Below are positions 11,115 through 21,993 of a stretch of 64,000 nucleotides of DNA, piece by piece. Below the pieces are notes generated by a model, which saw nothing but the letters and a program-made list of their open reading frames with translations, had not been told where the DNA came from and made no database searches. Both the position numbers and the translations under genes were made by a program. The stretch's first letter is position 1, and every line of letters begins with the position of its first letter. Location of the stretch: contig NC_087090.1 in the NCBI RefSeq assembly GCF_963855985.1, forward strand, positions 18,598,501 through 18,662,500, given 5' to 3'. The stretch comes from Ostrinia nubilalis. Its lineage: Eukaryota > Arthropoda > Insecta > Lepidoptera > Crambidae.

Positions 11115-13483
11115 GTTGATTACCCCGACCTTTTTTATTTTTGAATTTAGAGTAAGTTTAGGTAAAACATTTCAAAATAGACATTATTACGAGCATATTT
11201 TTTATATTGGCCCATCTGTAGCAAGCAGGAATAAAAAGTTATGCGACATCAAAATTTTCATGGTCGGGGTAATCAAAGTTGGGAGTCAGAGTAATCAAAA
11301 ATAAAACAAAATATTTTATTTTCTAAGGTTTTTTTTAAGTTATGGTAAAATAAATGTTATTTTAACTAGCCATTTGTTATTTTGATGTATAAACGACAAT
11401 ATTGTAAAGTTTCAACAAAATCTGTTAAGTAGTTGTTGCGTAAAAGAGTAAAAAACATACATATACATTGTACAGTCACGGAATGAAAAGGTTCGTCAGT
11501 TTTCAAATTGATTCCTTCAACGAATCGCGAGCACATATTACCTTTTGAAACTATGTTACAGAATAATCTCGAGTTAGAGAAAACAATCTTTAACAGTTCG
11601 TCAGTAAAGTTCAAAATTATTCAGATCAAAGTTGTTTGACGATTTATCTTGTCAAGAAGATTATTATGATTGATAAACTAAAACCTTCTTGTTGGTTCAA
11701 CCTGCCATTATTATTTCTTTTAAATAAAAAAAAACTATTGTCAATTGGTCAATGTCATCATTGCATTGCACTGATGGGATAGAAAAATAAACAAGCAAAA
11801 CCTTATTCGTTAGCAAACGTCATACTTATTTATTTAAATGTTAGCAGCACTGTTTCTTGCACTGTTATGTTGGCAGGTTTGACTTTTACAGTACCTAGTG
11901 CAAGCGAAAACCGACACTAAGGTGACGAACCTTTTCATTCCGCGACTGTACATATAATATTAGTGACTCAATGTCCTATGTCTCCTATATGGGACAGAAG
12001 GCGTCCACAACAGTCCTCCATCTCATTCGGTCTTGAGCTTCGCGTTTGATCTCGCTTCAAGTCTTAACAGTGCGCCGCTATGTTTTTTTGGCGCGACCAC
12101 GTTTGCATTTTCCCTGGGGGTTCCAATCTAGAGCCTGCTTGGGGATGTGATCGGGGTCCCTTCGGAGAGTGTGGCCGATCCAGTTCCACTTGCAGCGTTT
12201 ATTCTGCTGAACGATCGGTATTTTGTGGCAGCGTTCCAAAAGTTCGTCGTTTGAAGATTTTGGAGAATTCGGCGAAGACCGCGGCTGAAGAAGATCTGCA
12301 GCTGGTGCGAGATAACCTTAGTGACCTTCCACGTTTCACGCCCGCCCATAGAGCAGAACTGGTTTGACGTTGGACCCGAATATTTTGATCTTGCTTGGGT
12401 CAATTTCCGTGACTGCCATACGGCTCGAAGTTGTGCGAAGGTAGCTCTGGCCTTGGCAATGCGCGAAGTGATGTCCTCTTCGGTACCTCCAGGCTCTGAA
12501 ACGATGCTCCCGAGGTAAGTGAAATTGTGGACTCGTTGGACATCCTCTGCACCAACGGTGTGCAATTCCTTACTCCAGATCGCATCTCTTGGGTCTTCCG
12601 ATACCCTTGCTTTACCCTTTTTTCGGCACAATAATTAGAAGCCCCTTATGCCAGTCGTCTGGGACTTCCTCTTCCATCCAGATGTTTTCGAAGACAGGTA
12701 TCAGGACGTAAACGACGGAGTTTACATCGGCTTACAGCATTTCAGCGGTGATAAGGTCGAGTCCAGGGGTCTTGCCAATTTTGAGGGATAATATTATGTT
12801 TTAATAGGAGATAGGATTTCATTTTAGTAAAGGGTAATTTTGCTTATTAAACGTTATTTAGTTAATCATTCATTAGTAAAATTACAGTATTATTGATTAC
12901 TCGGTGACAAAAGTCGGGGTAATCAAGGTCGGGGTAGTCAAAAAATTAAGGTTTATCCTGAGCCCTGCCCAATCTGTAAGTTGAATCCCATATGTTTTAA
13001 TACACAAAAATGCTGTTACATGGACCATTATTCCTGTACATTCTCAAGAACTTTCCATGTAAAGAAACCTAAAAAAACAGGATAGAGTAAATCAATCGTG
13101 CACTGAACCAAGGTCGGGGTAATCATATTGTTATCTCGATAACTCCGAAATCCTGCGACGAGTTGCATTACCGATCACCTCGGCACGCAGGCCACCACTA
13201 AAGGTTCACGGGGGAGGATAGAGCTCGTTTCTAAATTGCGTAGCTAGGGACGTAGGCGCACATTAGCGACGTGTCGGGGTAATCACGGTTAACGCCCGGA
13301 CACAACTTCAAATAGTTATTTTACAAAACCTTTTAGTGTTATAGTTATATCGTATTTAATTTATCAATGTTTATTTAATCAGTAATCGATTACATAAGTA
13401 TTGAAAGCGGTAATAATATCGGATTAATTTATACGAGCAAATTTGTTCTGAAATCGGGAGCGCGGACACGTCGTGGTAATCAA
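11115..13483. repeat. Dispersed GTCGGGGTAATCA repeat set
   Basis: At least seven copies of a 13-16 base word occur. It lies inverted at 11115-11130 (TTGATTACCCCGACC), then forward at 11262, 12912, 12927, 13112, 13272 and, mutated, at 13469. A further degenerate copy is at 11284. The outermost copies point towards each other as inverted ends. This suggests a DNA transposon with subterminal repeats, now split by a LINE. No transposase is seen. The element type is unknown to me. Confidence 0.6.
11970..12786 (-). pseudogene. Internally deleted LINE endonuclease/reverse transcriptase
   Basis: Read on the minus strand, the 5' part shows the start of the reverse-transcriptase domain: GKTPGLDLITAEML, a stop, then PVFENIWMEEEVPDDWHKG and IVPKKG. 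It then jumps to the thumb and C-terminal part: NFTYLGSIVSEPGGTEEDI, a degraded W(K)VTK block, and CKWNWIGHTLRRDPDH with the WNPQGKCKRGR motif. The palm motifs with the catalytic YxDD are missing, so about two thirds of the RT is deleted. Further stops and frameshifts follow. In function it was an autonomous non-LTR retrotransposon polymerase; this copy cannot work. It differs in sequence from the (ATG)n-tailed LINE elsewhere in the window. It interrupts the GTCGGGGTAATCA repeat set. Confidence 0.85.
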
Positions 13484-13863
13484 TTTTTGACGACTTACGA
13501 TTTTTTTTAAATTACTTAATTAACCATTATTAACTATCTCTGTGGTTTAACAACAAGAACCAAAGTTATACTATTAGATAAAAATATTTGTTACTAAAAT
13601 ATTATGATATTCGGGTACTTTTTGGCCCCGGACACGTGATTTTCTTGGCCGGTGGAATGACCCTTAAACTGTTAAAAATTTCAACCACATTTTGCAAAGA
13701 AAAAGTAATAAAACTGAGGCTTAATAATAAAAAAGAATAGTTTATTTCATGCTTTACTCTGGAGTCTGGACGTATGTCAATACAAAATGTCAATATGATT
13801 GCATCACATGACATTGACATAACCATGTTAAGAAAAAGCGTGACACTGTGACACGCTTTGAAC

Positions 13864-13907
13864 AATTTCTGTGACAGGCCAAATTCAACACGGGCGAAGC
13901 CACTAGT
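13864..13907 (+). mobile_element. Helitron 3' end fragment
   Basis: TTTCTGTGACAGG, CACGGGCGAAGCCAC and a terminal CTAGT match the 3' end of the fuller Lep1-type Helitron at 21749-21993. The 5' part is not recognisable. Confidence 0.5.
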
Positions 13908-14005
13908 AACTATATGTCTCGCGATTATTTCAGTCAGTGGCTGAGGTAAGGGAGCGGCACGGGAGAGGTGACAAAAACATAATAATTATGACGTGACAGA
14001 GCATT

Positions 14006-14395
14006 CAGGGTGTCCCAGAATATGTGAATCAAACTGATAGGGGAGGTAGCTCTACTAATGTACTATCCCTAAAAAATATGAAAAAAAATATTGAGTTCGG
14101 ATTTTTTTTTTAAATAAAGTGCTCTAAACTCGAAATCTAGTCATTATTTTCAAAAGTTTGTTTACAGATAAACGAAGCGATCATGTACAATTAATATTAG
14201 TAAGAAAAAAGTACAAAAAAACTCCAAACGCAGAAATTATAGCCAGATACTTAGGCAAAGCTGAATTATTTTCACTTTAAAAAAAAAATTTTGTCCTTAT
14301 GCGCTTTATTTTTTTTTTTTCATATTTTTTAGAGATAGTACATTAGTAGAGCTACCTCCCCTATCAGTTTGATTCACCCATTCTGGGACACCCTG
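14006..14395. mobile_element. 390-bp MITE with CAGGGTGTCCCAGAA ends
   Basis: The terminal inverted repeats are about 75 bp (CAGGGTGTCCCAGAATATGT inward to the AAAAAATATG block), nearly identical at both ends. The right flank is TA and the left flank is TT, consistent with a mutated TA duplication. The interior is A/T-rich with homopolymers and no open frame. The ends resemble those of the giant inverted repeat that starts 380 bp downstream, so both may depend on the same transposase. Confidence 0.75.
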
Positions 14396-15621
14396 TATAA
14401 ATCTGACGGAGATCTGAAGTCTAGTTGACTTTGACGTTACAAAAACACCCTTGCATGCCGCTCCCATAGCTCCGGCATTCACTGAATTAAGCGCTAGTGT
14501 TACTTCGATAGTGAGTGTAGTGGAAGTTATTAAATGAAAAGAGTGGACTGTATAAAATTAATTGTCTATTCGGTATAAATTTACAATGATATTGAGACCG
14601 TTTAATGCAAAGTCGTTGAAGAGAGTGCGTAAGGATCGTCTTCTTCTATGTTCGCTCGCGAACCGAACATTGCTCGTTCGTTCGCCGAACGCTCGCCGCT
14701 CCCTCCGGTCACGCCGACCGCGGGCAATGTCCGTGAGTAGACAGCTAGACCTATCTTATATCCCATAATATACAGGGTGTCCCAAAAACAATGGATAACC
14801 CTATAACCATCGATAGGCCTCGCCATGATCTCCCTAACGTCCATTTTTGACCCCAGTAAAAATATCACCGTTTTCAAGATTTTTAAGTTTTTGTGCATTT
14901 TTAGAAAATTGCCACCTGCGATTACTTTTTCTCATGCCATTTCTACAAATGAGGATACTTTTCAATCTAGTTTTTTTCCTTATCACAAGGGATAGTTGGG
15001 CTATCAAAAGAAAAGATCAAAGTTCAACAAACTAGTTTGAAAGTAGGAAAATTTTAAGAAATTGCAGAAGAGTAGGAAAAATTAATTCATTGTCTTGCAC
15101 TTTTGATCAGCCATCGTGTAAAAAAAATGTAGGAAGACCATCGTGCCCATTACCTTAACCCACTTACTCCTACCAGGCGTTATAACACCGCTAAAAAGTA
15201 GTTCGGAATATCCTCAGATAAATTATAAAAATATCGAGAAATCGTTTACTGTTCCTTGTATTTTCTCTTCATTACGAATCAAGCTGTAATTGAGTATGTT
15301 CGATATGGCATATTTGCTTTATTTTGTTAGTTTTTTATTATTTTGAATTCTGTTGTTTAGTTTTGTGCAAAAACGTCTAATAAAAGGTAAGATATTTCAT
15401 AAACTTGCTAGTAATACCTCAGATTATACTAGTTATTATTTTATGTACTACTGTTAGCTATAAAACTATAAACATATGTTTTTGAAAAGCTTTACATTTT
15501 TGAGACTTTTTATGACAAAATTACAATCGGTGTTTTAACACCTGGTCGCATAATCGACGTCTAACCTGTATATTTGTTAAAAGTTTAGGCCACGATATAA
15601 AAGACCGCTGAGACTTCACGA

Positions 15622-16020
15622 ATTGTAGACGTATTAGAAAACATTGACGACGATGCTCAGATACCGAATTACATAGCAATTTTACCACCAGAAAATGCTA
15701 ATACAGAACCAACGGATGAATATTCTGGTGAAGAAGACCACGTTACCTTACAAAATCTTCCAGGTTAGCCTGGTTCCGTTTATCTAACTATAACCTGGAA
15801 GATTTTGTAAGGTAACGTGGTTTTCTTCACCAGAATATTCATCCGTTGATTCTGCATTACTACTTATACGTGTAAGTTTTCTATTGCTATTTTTCGTGAA
15901 CTCCAGGTTCTCAACTTAGAGCCGAGGCAGAAGTAGGTACAGTACGACAAGTCTTCTTCAGATAAAGATGATAACAGTCCGAGCTCTGATTTTTTTAAAG
16001 TAAGACGTAATGAATCTAAT
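15622..16020 (+). pseudogene. piggyBac-like transposase N-terminal fragment
   Basis: The frame at 15622-15768 reads VLENIDDDAQIPNY, then ILPPENANTEPTDEYSGEED and NLPG before a stop. This matches the acidic, intrinsically disordered N-terminus typical of piggyBac transposases. After an inverted duplication, the frame resumes near 15909 with SQLRAEAEV and then an acidic, serine-rich DKDDNSPSSDFF stretch. The DDD catalytic core and the C-terminal zinc-binding RING-like domain are absent. It cannot encode an active enzyme. Frames further on (to about 16190) are open but I cannot assign them to the family. Confidence 0.8.
15708..15860. repeat. Local inverted duplication inside the piggyBac fragment
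   Basis: 15708-15766 (from CCAACGGATGAATATTCTGG) is repeated in inverse at 15791-15848, with weaker similarity continuing to about 15860. The spacer is about 25 bp. The duplication breaks the transposase frame and forms a stem of about 57 bp. Confidence 0.8.
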
Positions 16021-16810
16021 GATGTCACCAATGCAGTTAGTTCTTCTGCCATGAACGTACCTAGCGCAATCACAATTACAACAATGCAATATAGTGCAAG
16101 TACCTTCTGTGAAAGTTCTGTGCCAAAGTCATACTCCGAAACAATATTTATGAAGAATGGCGCCACAACCAGGGTCCACGGAGCTTACATCCCTATGTTC
16201 TACTTTACTTACGAGTACTACACGCAACTGACATGTAAAATTCGCAAGAATAAATCAATTTGGTGTAAAATATGCGCCACATACTAAAACATCCTAGGCT
16301 ATGATTTATGTCTCTACCATCCTCCTACCTCCTCTGAATATGATTTTGGTATTTTTTAAATAAATGAGTATAACTTACAACTCGTTTTTAACTCTTGAAC
16401 CTAGCAAAATCATAGTATAATTTTTTCTCGTAGTAGTAGTCCATTCTCCGACCAGGTGTTAAAACACCACCCATTTTCCGGCTTTTCCAGTTGACCAAGA
16501 ATTTTTCTAATATTTTTCTGTGGACACTTGACCTCTATTTAGAAACATACTAAAAATTTATAAAAATTGACAAGTATAAAAAGTTTCAGGAGTATCTGGG
16601 TTAAAAACTTCCTTGGTTAATTGAGATTCTAAAAAGGTATCACAAGCCTATGTATTCTGTATTATTTTTATCTTATGGCTACTTGAATAGCAACTAGTAT
16701 GAAAACTGCAAAAATGAGTTTTTCTCGTAATAGTTAAACTAGGCCTGCATAGTGGCATTAAATACAAACGGATAATTTTTAGCGTAGGAATTTAAATAAA
16801 GCAACATTTT

Positions 16811-17146
16811 ATCATCATCATTTCAGCCGTAGGACGTCCACTGCTGAACATAGGCCTTTACCCTAATGATTTTCATAATGACCGCTTGGTAGCGGCCTGC
16901 ATACAGCACCTTCCTGCTTATCTTTATGAGGTCGTCGGTCCACTTTGTAGGTGGACGTCCTACGATGCGCTCTCCGGTACGTAGCCTCCACTTGAACCCT
17001 GCTGCCGCAGTTCTGCGAACTACTGTGCCTTGCCCTTTGCCACTGCAGCTTGCTGATCCGTCGGGCTATGTTAGCGACTTTAGTTCGTTTACAGGTCTCC
17101 TAATTTCTGATACGGTTTCGTAAAGAAACCCGAGCATAGCCCCTTC
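16811..17146 (-). pseudogene. RTE-like LINE 3' end in left arm
   Basis: On the minus strand this reads GYARVSLRNRIRN, then RTKVANIARRISKLQWQ, a degraded trailer and the tail GGCCTATGTTCAGCAGTGG followed by an ATGATGAT run at 16811. It is the C-terminus of the same LINE family seen at 4012 and 23401. It is 5'-truncated, carries stops, and extends past the arm into the unique centre of the inverted repeat. Confidence 0.8.
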
Positions 17147-17254
17147 CATAGCACGCTGTGCAAAAAAACCACGTTTCCGATCCGTGTATCATCACAGGCA
17201 TCTGTCTATAGGCACATTTATAAGGTGTAAAACAAAAAATAAGTAATCACAAAA

Positions 17255-17481
17255 ACGCAGAACGGACGGCCAATGGGTCAACAGGGTTCAAGTGGAGGCT
17301 ACGTACCGGAAAGCGCATCGTAGGACGTCCACCTACAAAGTGGACCGACGACCTCATAAAGGTAAGCAGGAAGGTGCTGGATGCAGGCCGCTACCAAGTG
17401 TTCATTATGAAAATCATTGGGGTACAGGCCTATGTTCAGCAGTAGTCGTCCTATGGCTGAAATGATGATGATGATGATGAT
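17255..17481 (+). pseudogene. RTE-like LINE 3' end in right arm
   Basis: The plus frame shows RRTDGQWVNRVQVEATYRK and KVDRRPHK, then the tail with CAGGCCTATGTTCAGCAG and six ATG units. It is the inverted partner of the copy in the left arm and diverges from it only by scattered substitutions. It is dead, with no start and stops after the HK block. Confidence 0.8.
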
Positions 17482-18651
17482 AAAATGTTGCTTTATTAAA
17501 ATTCCTACGCTAAAAATTATCCATTTGTATTTAATGCCACTAGGCAGTCTTAGTTTAAGTATTACGAGAAAAACTCATTTTTGCAGTTTTCATACTAGTT
17601 GCTATTCAAGTAGCCATAAGATAAAAATAATACAGAATACATAAGCTTGTGATACCATTTCAAAATCTCAATTAACCAAGAAAGTTTTTAAGGTGATGGG
17701 CACGATGGTCTTCCTACATTTTTTTTACACGATGGCTGATCAAAAGTGCAAGACAATGAATTATTTTTTCTTTCTTCTCTGCAATTTCTTAAAATTTTCA
17801 AACTTTTAAACCAGTTTGTTGAACTTTAATCTTTTCTTTTGATAGCCCAACTATCCCTTGTGATAAGGAAAAAAACTAGATTGAAAAGTATCCTCATTTG
17901 TAGAAATGGCATGAGAAAAAGTAATCGCAGGTGGCAATTTTCTAAAAATGCACAAAAACTTAAAAATCTTGAAAACGGTGATATTTTTACTGGGGTCAAA
18001 ATTAGACGTTAGGGAGACCATGGCGAGGCCTATCGATGGTTACAGGGTTATCCATTGTTTTTGGGACACCCTGTATACCTAGATATACTATAAGATGAAA
18101 TAAGCTTTCTGAGCCTTGTGAAGTTATTAATATCTCACCAATCGGTTTAACGTCGGCTCTCGCGCGTAGACGCGACGATATCGCATCGTTCTCGCGTCGC
18201 GGCTCACCCTCCATGAATATTTAACCAACATGGCTGACCTTTAATGAAAACCTCCCGCATAATACATGCTGTTAGAGCAGCATCACTCGCTGCGACCGCA
18301 AGTGTACGCACTTGCATATATTACGTCTATTTATAGGTTTTAAATAAGTACACCAGTTGGATACAATCACTGTCAACCAAACTACATTTTCTGTATCATT
18401 ATTTATCGATTTCAATGTAACCCAAACATTTTTGTACATTATTGAAAGCTTCACATGATTGGGTTTTCAGGACTCTAGAAAAACAATATGTTGTGTATCC
18501 AGGTAATAAAACATTTCTTACTCATGATAAATATCCGCTAAAATAACACGAATCTAGCAAAAATAACACCGATTAGATTTGGCCGATTCTTCATACAATT
18601 TAAAATCGGGCAGAACTATCGGCCCACTAAAAATCGGTGGTCTGTGCCTAG

Positions 18652-18817
18652 TCTAATATTATAAAGTTTGTGAGAGTGTGAGTGTGTAGGTATGTTTGTT
18701 GCTTCTTCACGTCTAAACGTCTGGACGATTTTTATAAAATTTGGTGTGGAGTTAGCTGACACCTTGGATTAACACAGGTTACGTTTTGCCGCGGGTAACA
18801 CCGCGGGGCACAGCTAG
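18652..18817 (+). mobile_element. Short Helitron (Lep1-like), 166 bp
   Basis: It starts TCTAATATTATAAAG, carries the ACGTCTGGACGATTTTTATAA block, and ends in a GC-rich palindromic patch (GCCGCGGGTAACACCGCGG) followed by CAGCTAGT. TC at the start and CTAG at the end, with a hairpin just upstream, are Helitron hallmarks. It is non-autonomous. Confidence 0.65.
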
Positions 18818-19128
18818 TAGACTTATAAAGTACCTGCATAAGTTACTTCGCCCGAGCTCACTACTTCCACGTACCTTGTGCATCACCGACATTGTGCGAA
18901 GATGAGGGTAGATGGACAGTTTTTCAATTTTCGATGGGGATTAGTGGGGAAAACTATTTATGCGGCTGAAACGTTGACGCTAAGCTGCGCGGTGACGAAG
19001 ATGCCGTGATGAGGGTTTGATTCCCGAGCTGAGGCCGAGCCTCGTTTGCGAAATCGTTTTTAGTTGGCCTTCACTCATGACCTATCATTAATTTAACGGA
19101 TTTACCTATGGCAACTTTCGAATTTATA

Positions 19129-19235
19129 CTTCTTCTTGTCGTTTCGACAACAAACCTATACAGTGTCACACTCTTGTAGCGGAGTTTTGGGCTCCGCTAC
19201 AAGAGTGGCGTTGTCAGTAGCATTCATTAACTCTT
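19129..19235 (-). pseudogene. LINE C-terminus/tail copy rearranged into a 16-bp hairpin
   Basis: The minus strand carries the same DNATLV coding end and TTTGTTGTCG...AAGAAGAAG tail as the LINE end at 41763-41963. Here CACTCTTGTAGCGGAG (19169-19184) is followed, after the 7-base loop TTTTGGG, by its exact reverse complement (19192-19207). The hairpin replaces the FWANTV codons, so the copy is scrambled by a local inverted duplication. Confidence 0.7.
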
Positions 19236-19690
19236 TCTGCGTGCAGTTCATTATACTAAATATATTGTCAATTAAAAAAATCCTGAGGATTTAGACAAAC
19301 AAGATCTTAACGACAAACTGACAGTGACATAAAAAGAGTTGAGAAGAGAGTGAGTAACATAATTTTGCAACACCATAAAAAGATTACCTAGATTCCATCT
19401 AGAAAAAAAACTGCAAAGACAACAGATATTTTTGTGGAATGCCTAAAATGTTAGAGAAATTTACTGGCACTAAACTAGAGCAACGGCCTTTGTACGCCGT
19501 CCCTGAAATCCCACGGGTTGGCCAACCCACTTATCTATACACATAGCTCAGTATGAAAAATGTAGCGTTCCTACATATCTAAGTTACTGCAAACCCAATA
19601 ACAAGAATCAGGATCTGTAGAACAATCACTTAGCGTATTAACAATTCAAAGCTGGGTCTTGGGGCCTCCAAGTTTATGGTTGATCTCTAA

Positions 19691-19834
19691 GGCCCGTATT
19701 CAAAAACGATGCTTGCTTAAGTGAAGCAGCAAATCGAACGCACGGCGTTGAATAGAGCTCTGTGATTTGTTTGTGTGTCACCCTGTGCGTCCACGCGCAC
19801 TGGGAGACATCATAGTATATGTTTGTGAATACGG
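19691..19834. mobile_element. 144-bp MITE, GGCCCGTATTCA ends, TAA-flanked
   Basis: The left end GGCCCGTATTCAAAAAC is matched by the right end GTTTGTGAATACGG (three terminal bases lost). TAA lies at 19688-19690 and again at 19835-19837. It is consistent with a PIF/Harbinger-type MITE common in moths. An open frame starting at 19767 overlaps its right half and is not considered a gene. Confidence 0.55.
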
Positions 19835-19839
19835 TAAGG

Positions 19840-21050
19840 CTCTGGAACTCCGAAGAGCCTGGGCCGAGCCAGTTTGTTGTTGTTTAAGGATTTGTTTGCG
19901 AGCTAGCAGCTGTTTGTTTTGGGGTGACTTTCATACGCACGCAGACGTGCAGACGTTCTGAAAACTTGTTGAGATAAGTAGAAGGCAGATTCCTAATAGT
20001 TAGTTACTAAATTTGAAAATTATAAATAACTTGAAAAAATCGAACTGCCTAAGGCGGGGACTCTTAACGCTAAAAAAAATTAAATAACTAGTTACTAAAT
20101 GTCAATAAAATAAATTAATTGTAATATGATTTTCAAAATCTCATGGTCTGAGGAGATTATTTACAAACAAGTAACAGAGTAACTAACCTGATGACCTGAA
20201 ATACAAGCTTCTTTTAGCTTAGATTAGCCTCCGATAATAATCTATCCTTCACTATAATTAAGTTAGATTTTAGTACTAATAATAATGTATTTTTAAAAGG
20301 TATTTTTTTACTAATAGGGTGGGGCAACACATAGTTCAAGATGTGAACCCATACAAACAAGAGAAAACGAGTATGCACTCAATCATGGTTCTTTACGCAA
20401 TAGTTAGGTTTAATAAATCAAAAGACAAGACGGGCCGCGGGCTTTGACTTGTGTAGGAGTTATAAACGCCAAATTAAATCAATTAACTTTGAAGAAAGTA
20501 CTGCAATGAAAACTTTTTTAATTAAAGAATCATTTTCATTTCAATTTTTGATATTAAATCACGGTTTACGTTTCCTCAAAAAGTGAGATTAGAAGTTTAA
20601 AATATTGAATTACTGAGTTATTATTTTTAAAAAAGTTAAATCTTTTCACTTAAGCTGAAATGGCGATGATTTCTTTGTGCAAAGCCTCTTAGTGCATTTC
20701 GTTGGGGAGCTAAGTCTGAGCAAAAGATAAAACAAAGGAAGAGGGTTAAGTTCGCCCGTTAGCTCTGTACGTGCCACTTCTGAGCATTTAGCGAGTACTT
20801 CTTACAATGCGAAAGAGTTTAAAACTATTACAAATACGTAAAGTAGGCTCGCAATTCAATCAGGCAAGTCGATCTGATTATTTCGCATCTAAAGTAAGCA
20901 ATAAATAGACTACATCACACATTTTTTATCCATTGAAATTTATGAAATGATGCCTTTAAAAAGTTATGAAAATCCTAAATAACTGAACATGCCACTACAC
21001 GTACCAGTACAAAACAAGAAACCATTATTTTTATTCAGGTAGGTAACACA
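19840..21050. other. Unique AT-rich sequence
   Basis: No coding or repeat signature is recognised. A pyrimidine-rich acceptor directly abutting GTAGGT occurs on the plus strand at about 21031-21043 (TTTTTATTCAG|GTAGGT). GTAGGT is so common in lepidopteran DNA that I do not call it a splice site. Confidence 0.4.
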
Positions 21051-21057
21051 CTAAATG

Positions 21058-21332
21058 TCGGCCGTTTGGTGAAGTGGTTCAGAACGGACTACTATTCCTA
21101 GAGGTCCCGGGTTCGATTCCCGGCCGGGCAAAAATGAAATGATGAATTTAAATTTCTGTGACGGGTCTGGGTGTTTTTTATGTATAATGATTGTATGTAT
21201 TTACAAAAAATAAGTATTTAGGTATGTTTATATCCGTTGTCTAGTACTCATAGTACAAACTTTGCTTCGTTTTCTATGATCTGAGGTTTGGAACTAGAGG
21301 CGCAGTGTAAAAATGTCTAAGGATATTTATTT
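21058..21332 (+). mobile_element. tRNA-derived SINE, well preserved
   Basis: The head has a Pol III A-box-like TTTGGTGAAGTGGTTC and a perfect B-box GGTTCGATTCC in CCCGGGTTCGATTCCCGG. The body GACGGGTCTGGGTGTTTTTT leads to TATGTTTATATCCGTTGTCT and CATAGTACAAACTTTGCTT, the arrangement of the common lepidopteran SINEs. It is moved by a partner LINE. The tRNA-like head lacks a convincing cloverleaf and is not a tRNA gene. Confidence 0.8.
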
Positions 21333-21748
21333 CTTCTTTTTCTTCTAAATCACAAAATCATAAGAAAGGCTGCAGGACGATGACAACGGATTGTAAAGCT
21401 AGCTACTAGGCGTGATGACGGTCATGCACTCTGCCAAGAGTGTAGCGAAGAAGAAGAAGTACACATCACATGAAATTAAAACCAAATAATTTAGGTACCT
21501 TTTCATAGGAAAATTAGCTTAGAAATTCTGAGTTTACTGAGTGAATCTACATTGTATTAAACCACGCTGGGCCTGGTGTAAACTGCGTCTTGAACTTTTT
21601 GCAGTCGTAATATTGAGTGTAGACATGCCCCAACGTGCTGCAATCATCCTGCAGACTGCTTTCTTAGTAATAATGGCAAAAGCAAAACGGATAGTTTTTA
21701 ATATCTCTTTTTTTTTTTTTTCAGAATCAGAATCATCATTTATCCCAA

Positions 21749-21779
21749 TCCCAACTAATATTATAAATGCGAAAGTAAC

Positions 21780-21812
<33 letters not shown>

Positions 21813-21993
21813 TACGCTTTCCCGCTTAAACCTCGCAACCGATTTTGATGAAATTTGGCATAGAGATAGTTTGAGTCCCGGGAAAGAACATAGGATAGTT
21901 TTTATCCCGGTTTTTGAAACAGGGACGCGCGCGATAAAGTTTTTCTGTGACAGACAAAATTACACGCGGGCGAAGCCGCGGGCGGAAAGCTAG
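21749..21993 (+). mobile_element. Lep1-type Helitron with (GTCT)n
   Basis: It begins near TCCCAACTAATATTATAAA, carries a CTGT/GTCT microsatellite at 21780-21812, the CAACCGATTTTGATGAAATT core, and ends GCGGGCGAAGCCGCGGG then AAAGCTAG with T following. It is a 245-bp non-autonomous copy and one of the most intact in the window. A 150-codon open frame runs through it, but only because the microsatellite and the flanks happen to be open. Confidence 0.8.

Larger units (their letters stand above)
15159..16600. mobile_element. Deleted piggyBac-like element nested at TTAA
   Basis: The element is bounded by TTAA at 15155-15158 and 16601-16604. The ends are CCCACTTACTCCTACC and, inverted, CCCAGATACTCCTGAA, the CCC-start termini expected of piggyBac. 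The uninterrupted right arm of the host inverted repeat shows a single TTAA at 17688-17691, which is the empty site. At 1.44 kb it is shorter than an intact copy (roughly 2.4 kb), and only an N-terminal transposase fragment remains. Confidence 0.85.
14773..18073. mobile_element. 3.3-kb giant inverted-repeat element, TA-flanked, with nested insertion
   Basis: The ends CAGGGTGTCCCAAAAACAAT and the reverse complement are flanked by TA on both sides. The left arm is 14773-15158 plus 16605-17001 (interrupted) and the right arm is 17282-18073. Discounting the insertion, each arm is about 790 bp and the arms are highly similar. The centre is 280 bp. Each arm carries an antiparallel copy of the same RTE-like LINE tail, so the LINE landed before the inverted duplication formed. 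There is no transposase of its own. A transcript crossing it would fold into a long hairpin. Confidence 0.85.

Noticed and set aside
16926..17123. 65-codon plus-strand frame starting MRSSVHFVGGRP
   Set aside because: Antisense of the RTE-like LINE C-terminus; the same shadow appears at 23396-23599 on the minus strand.
21031..21043. Plus-strand recursive splice site TTTTTATTCAG|GTAGGT
   Set aside because: GTAGGTA is extremely common in this DNA and no plus-strand gene is supported around it.
21058..21130. tRNA gene
   Set aside because: A and B boxes are present but the cloverleaf is incomplete and the body and 3' part are those of a SINE.
21541..21993. 150-codon plus-strand open frame
   Set aside because: Its second half is the (GTCT)n microsatellite and Lep1-type Helitron; the first part has no protein-like motif.
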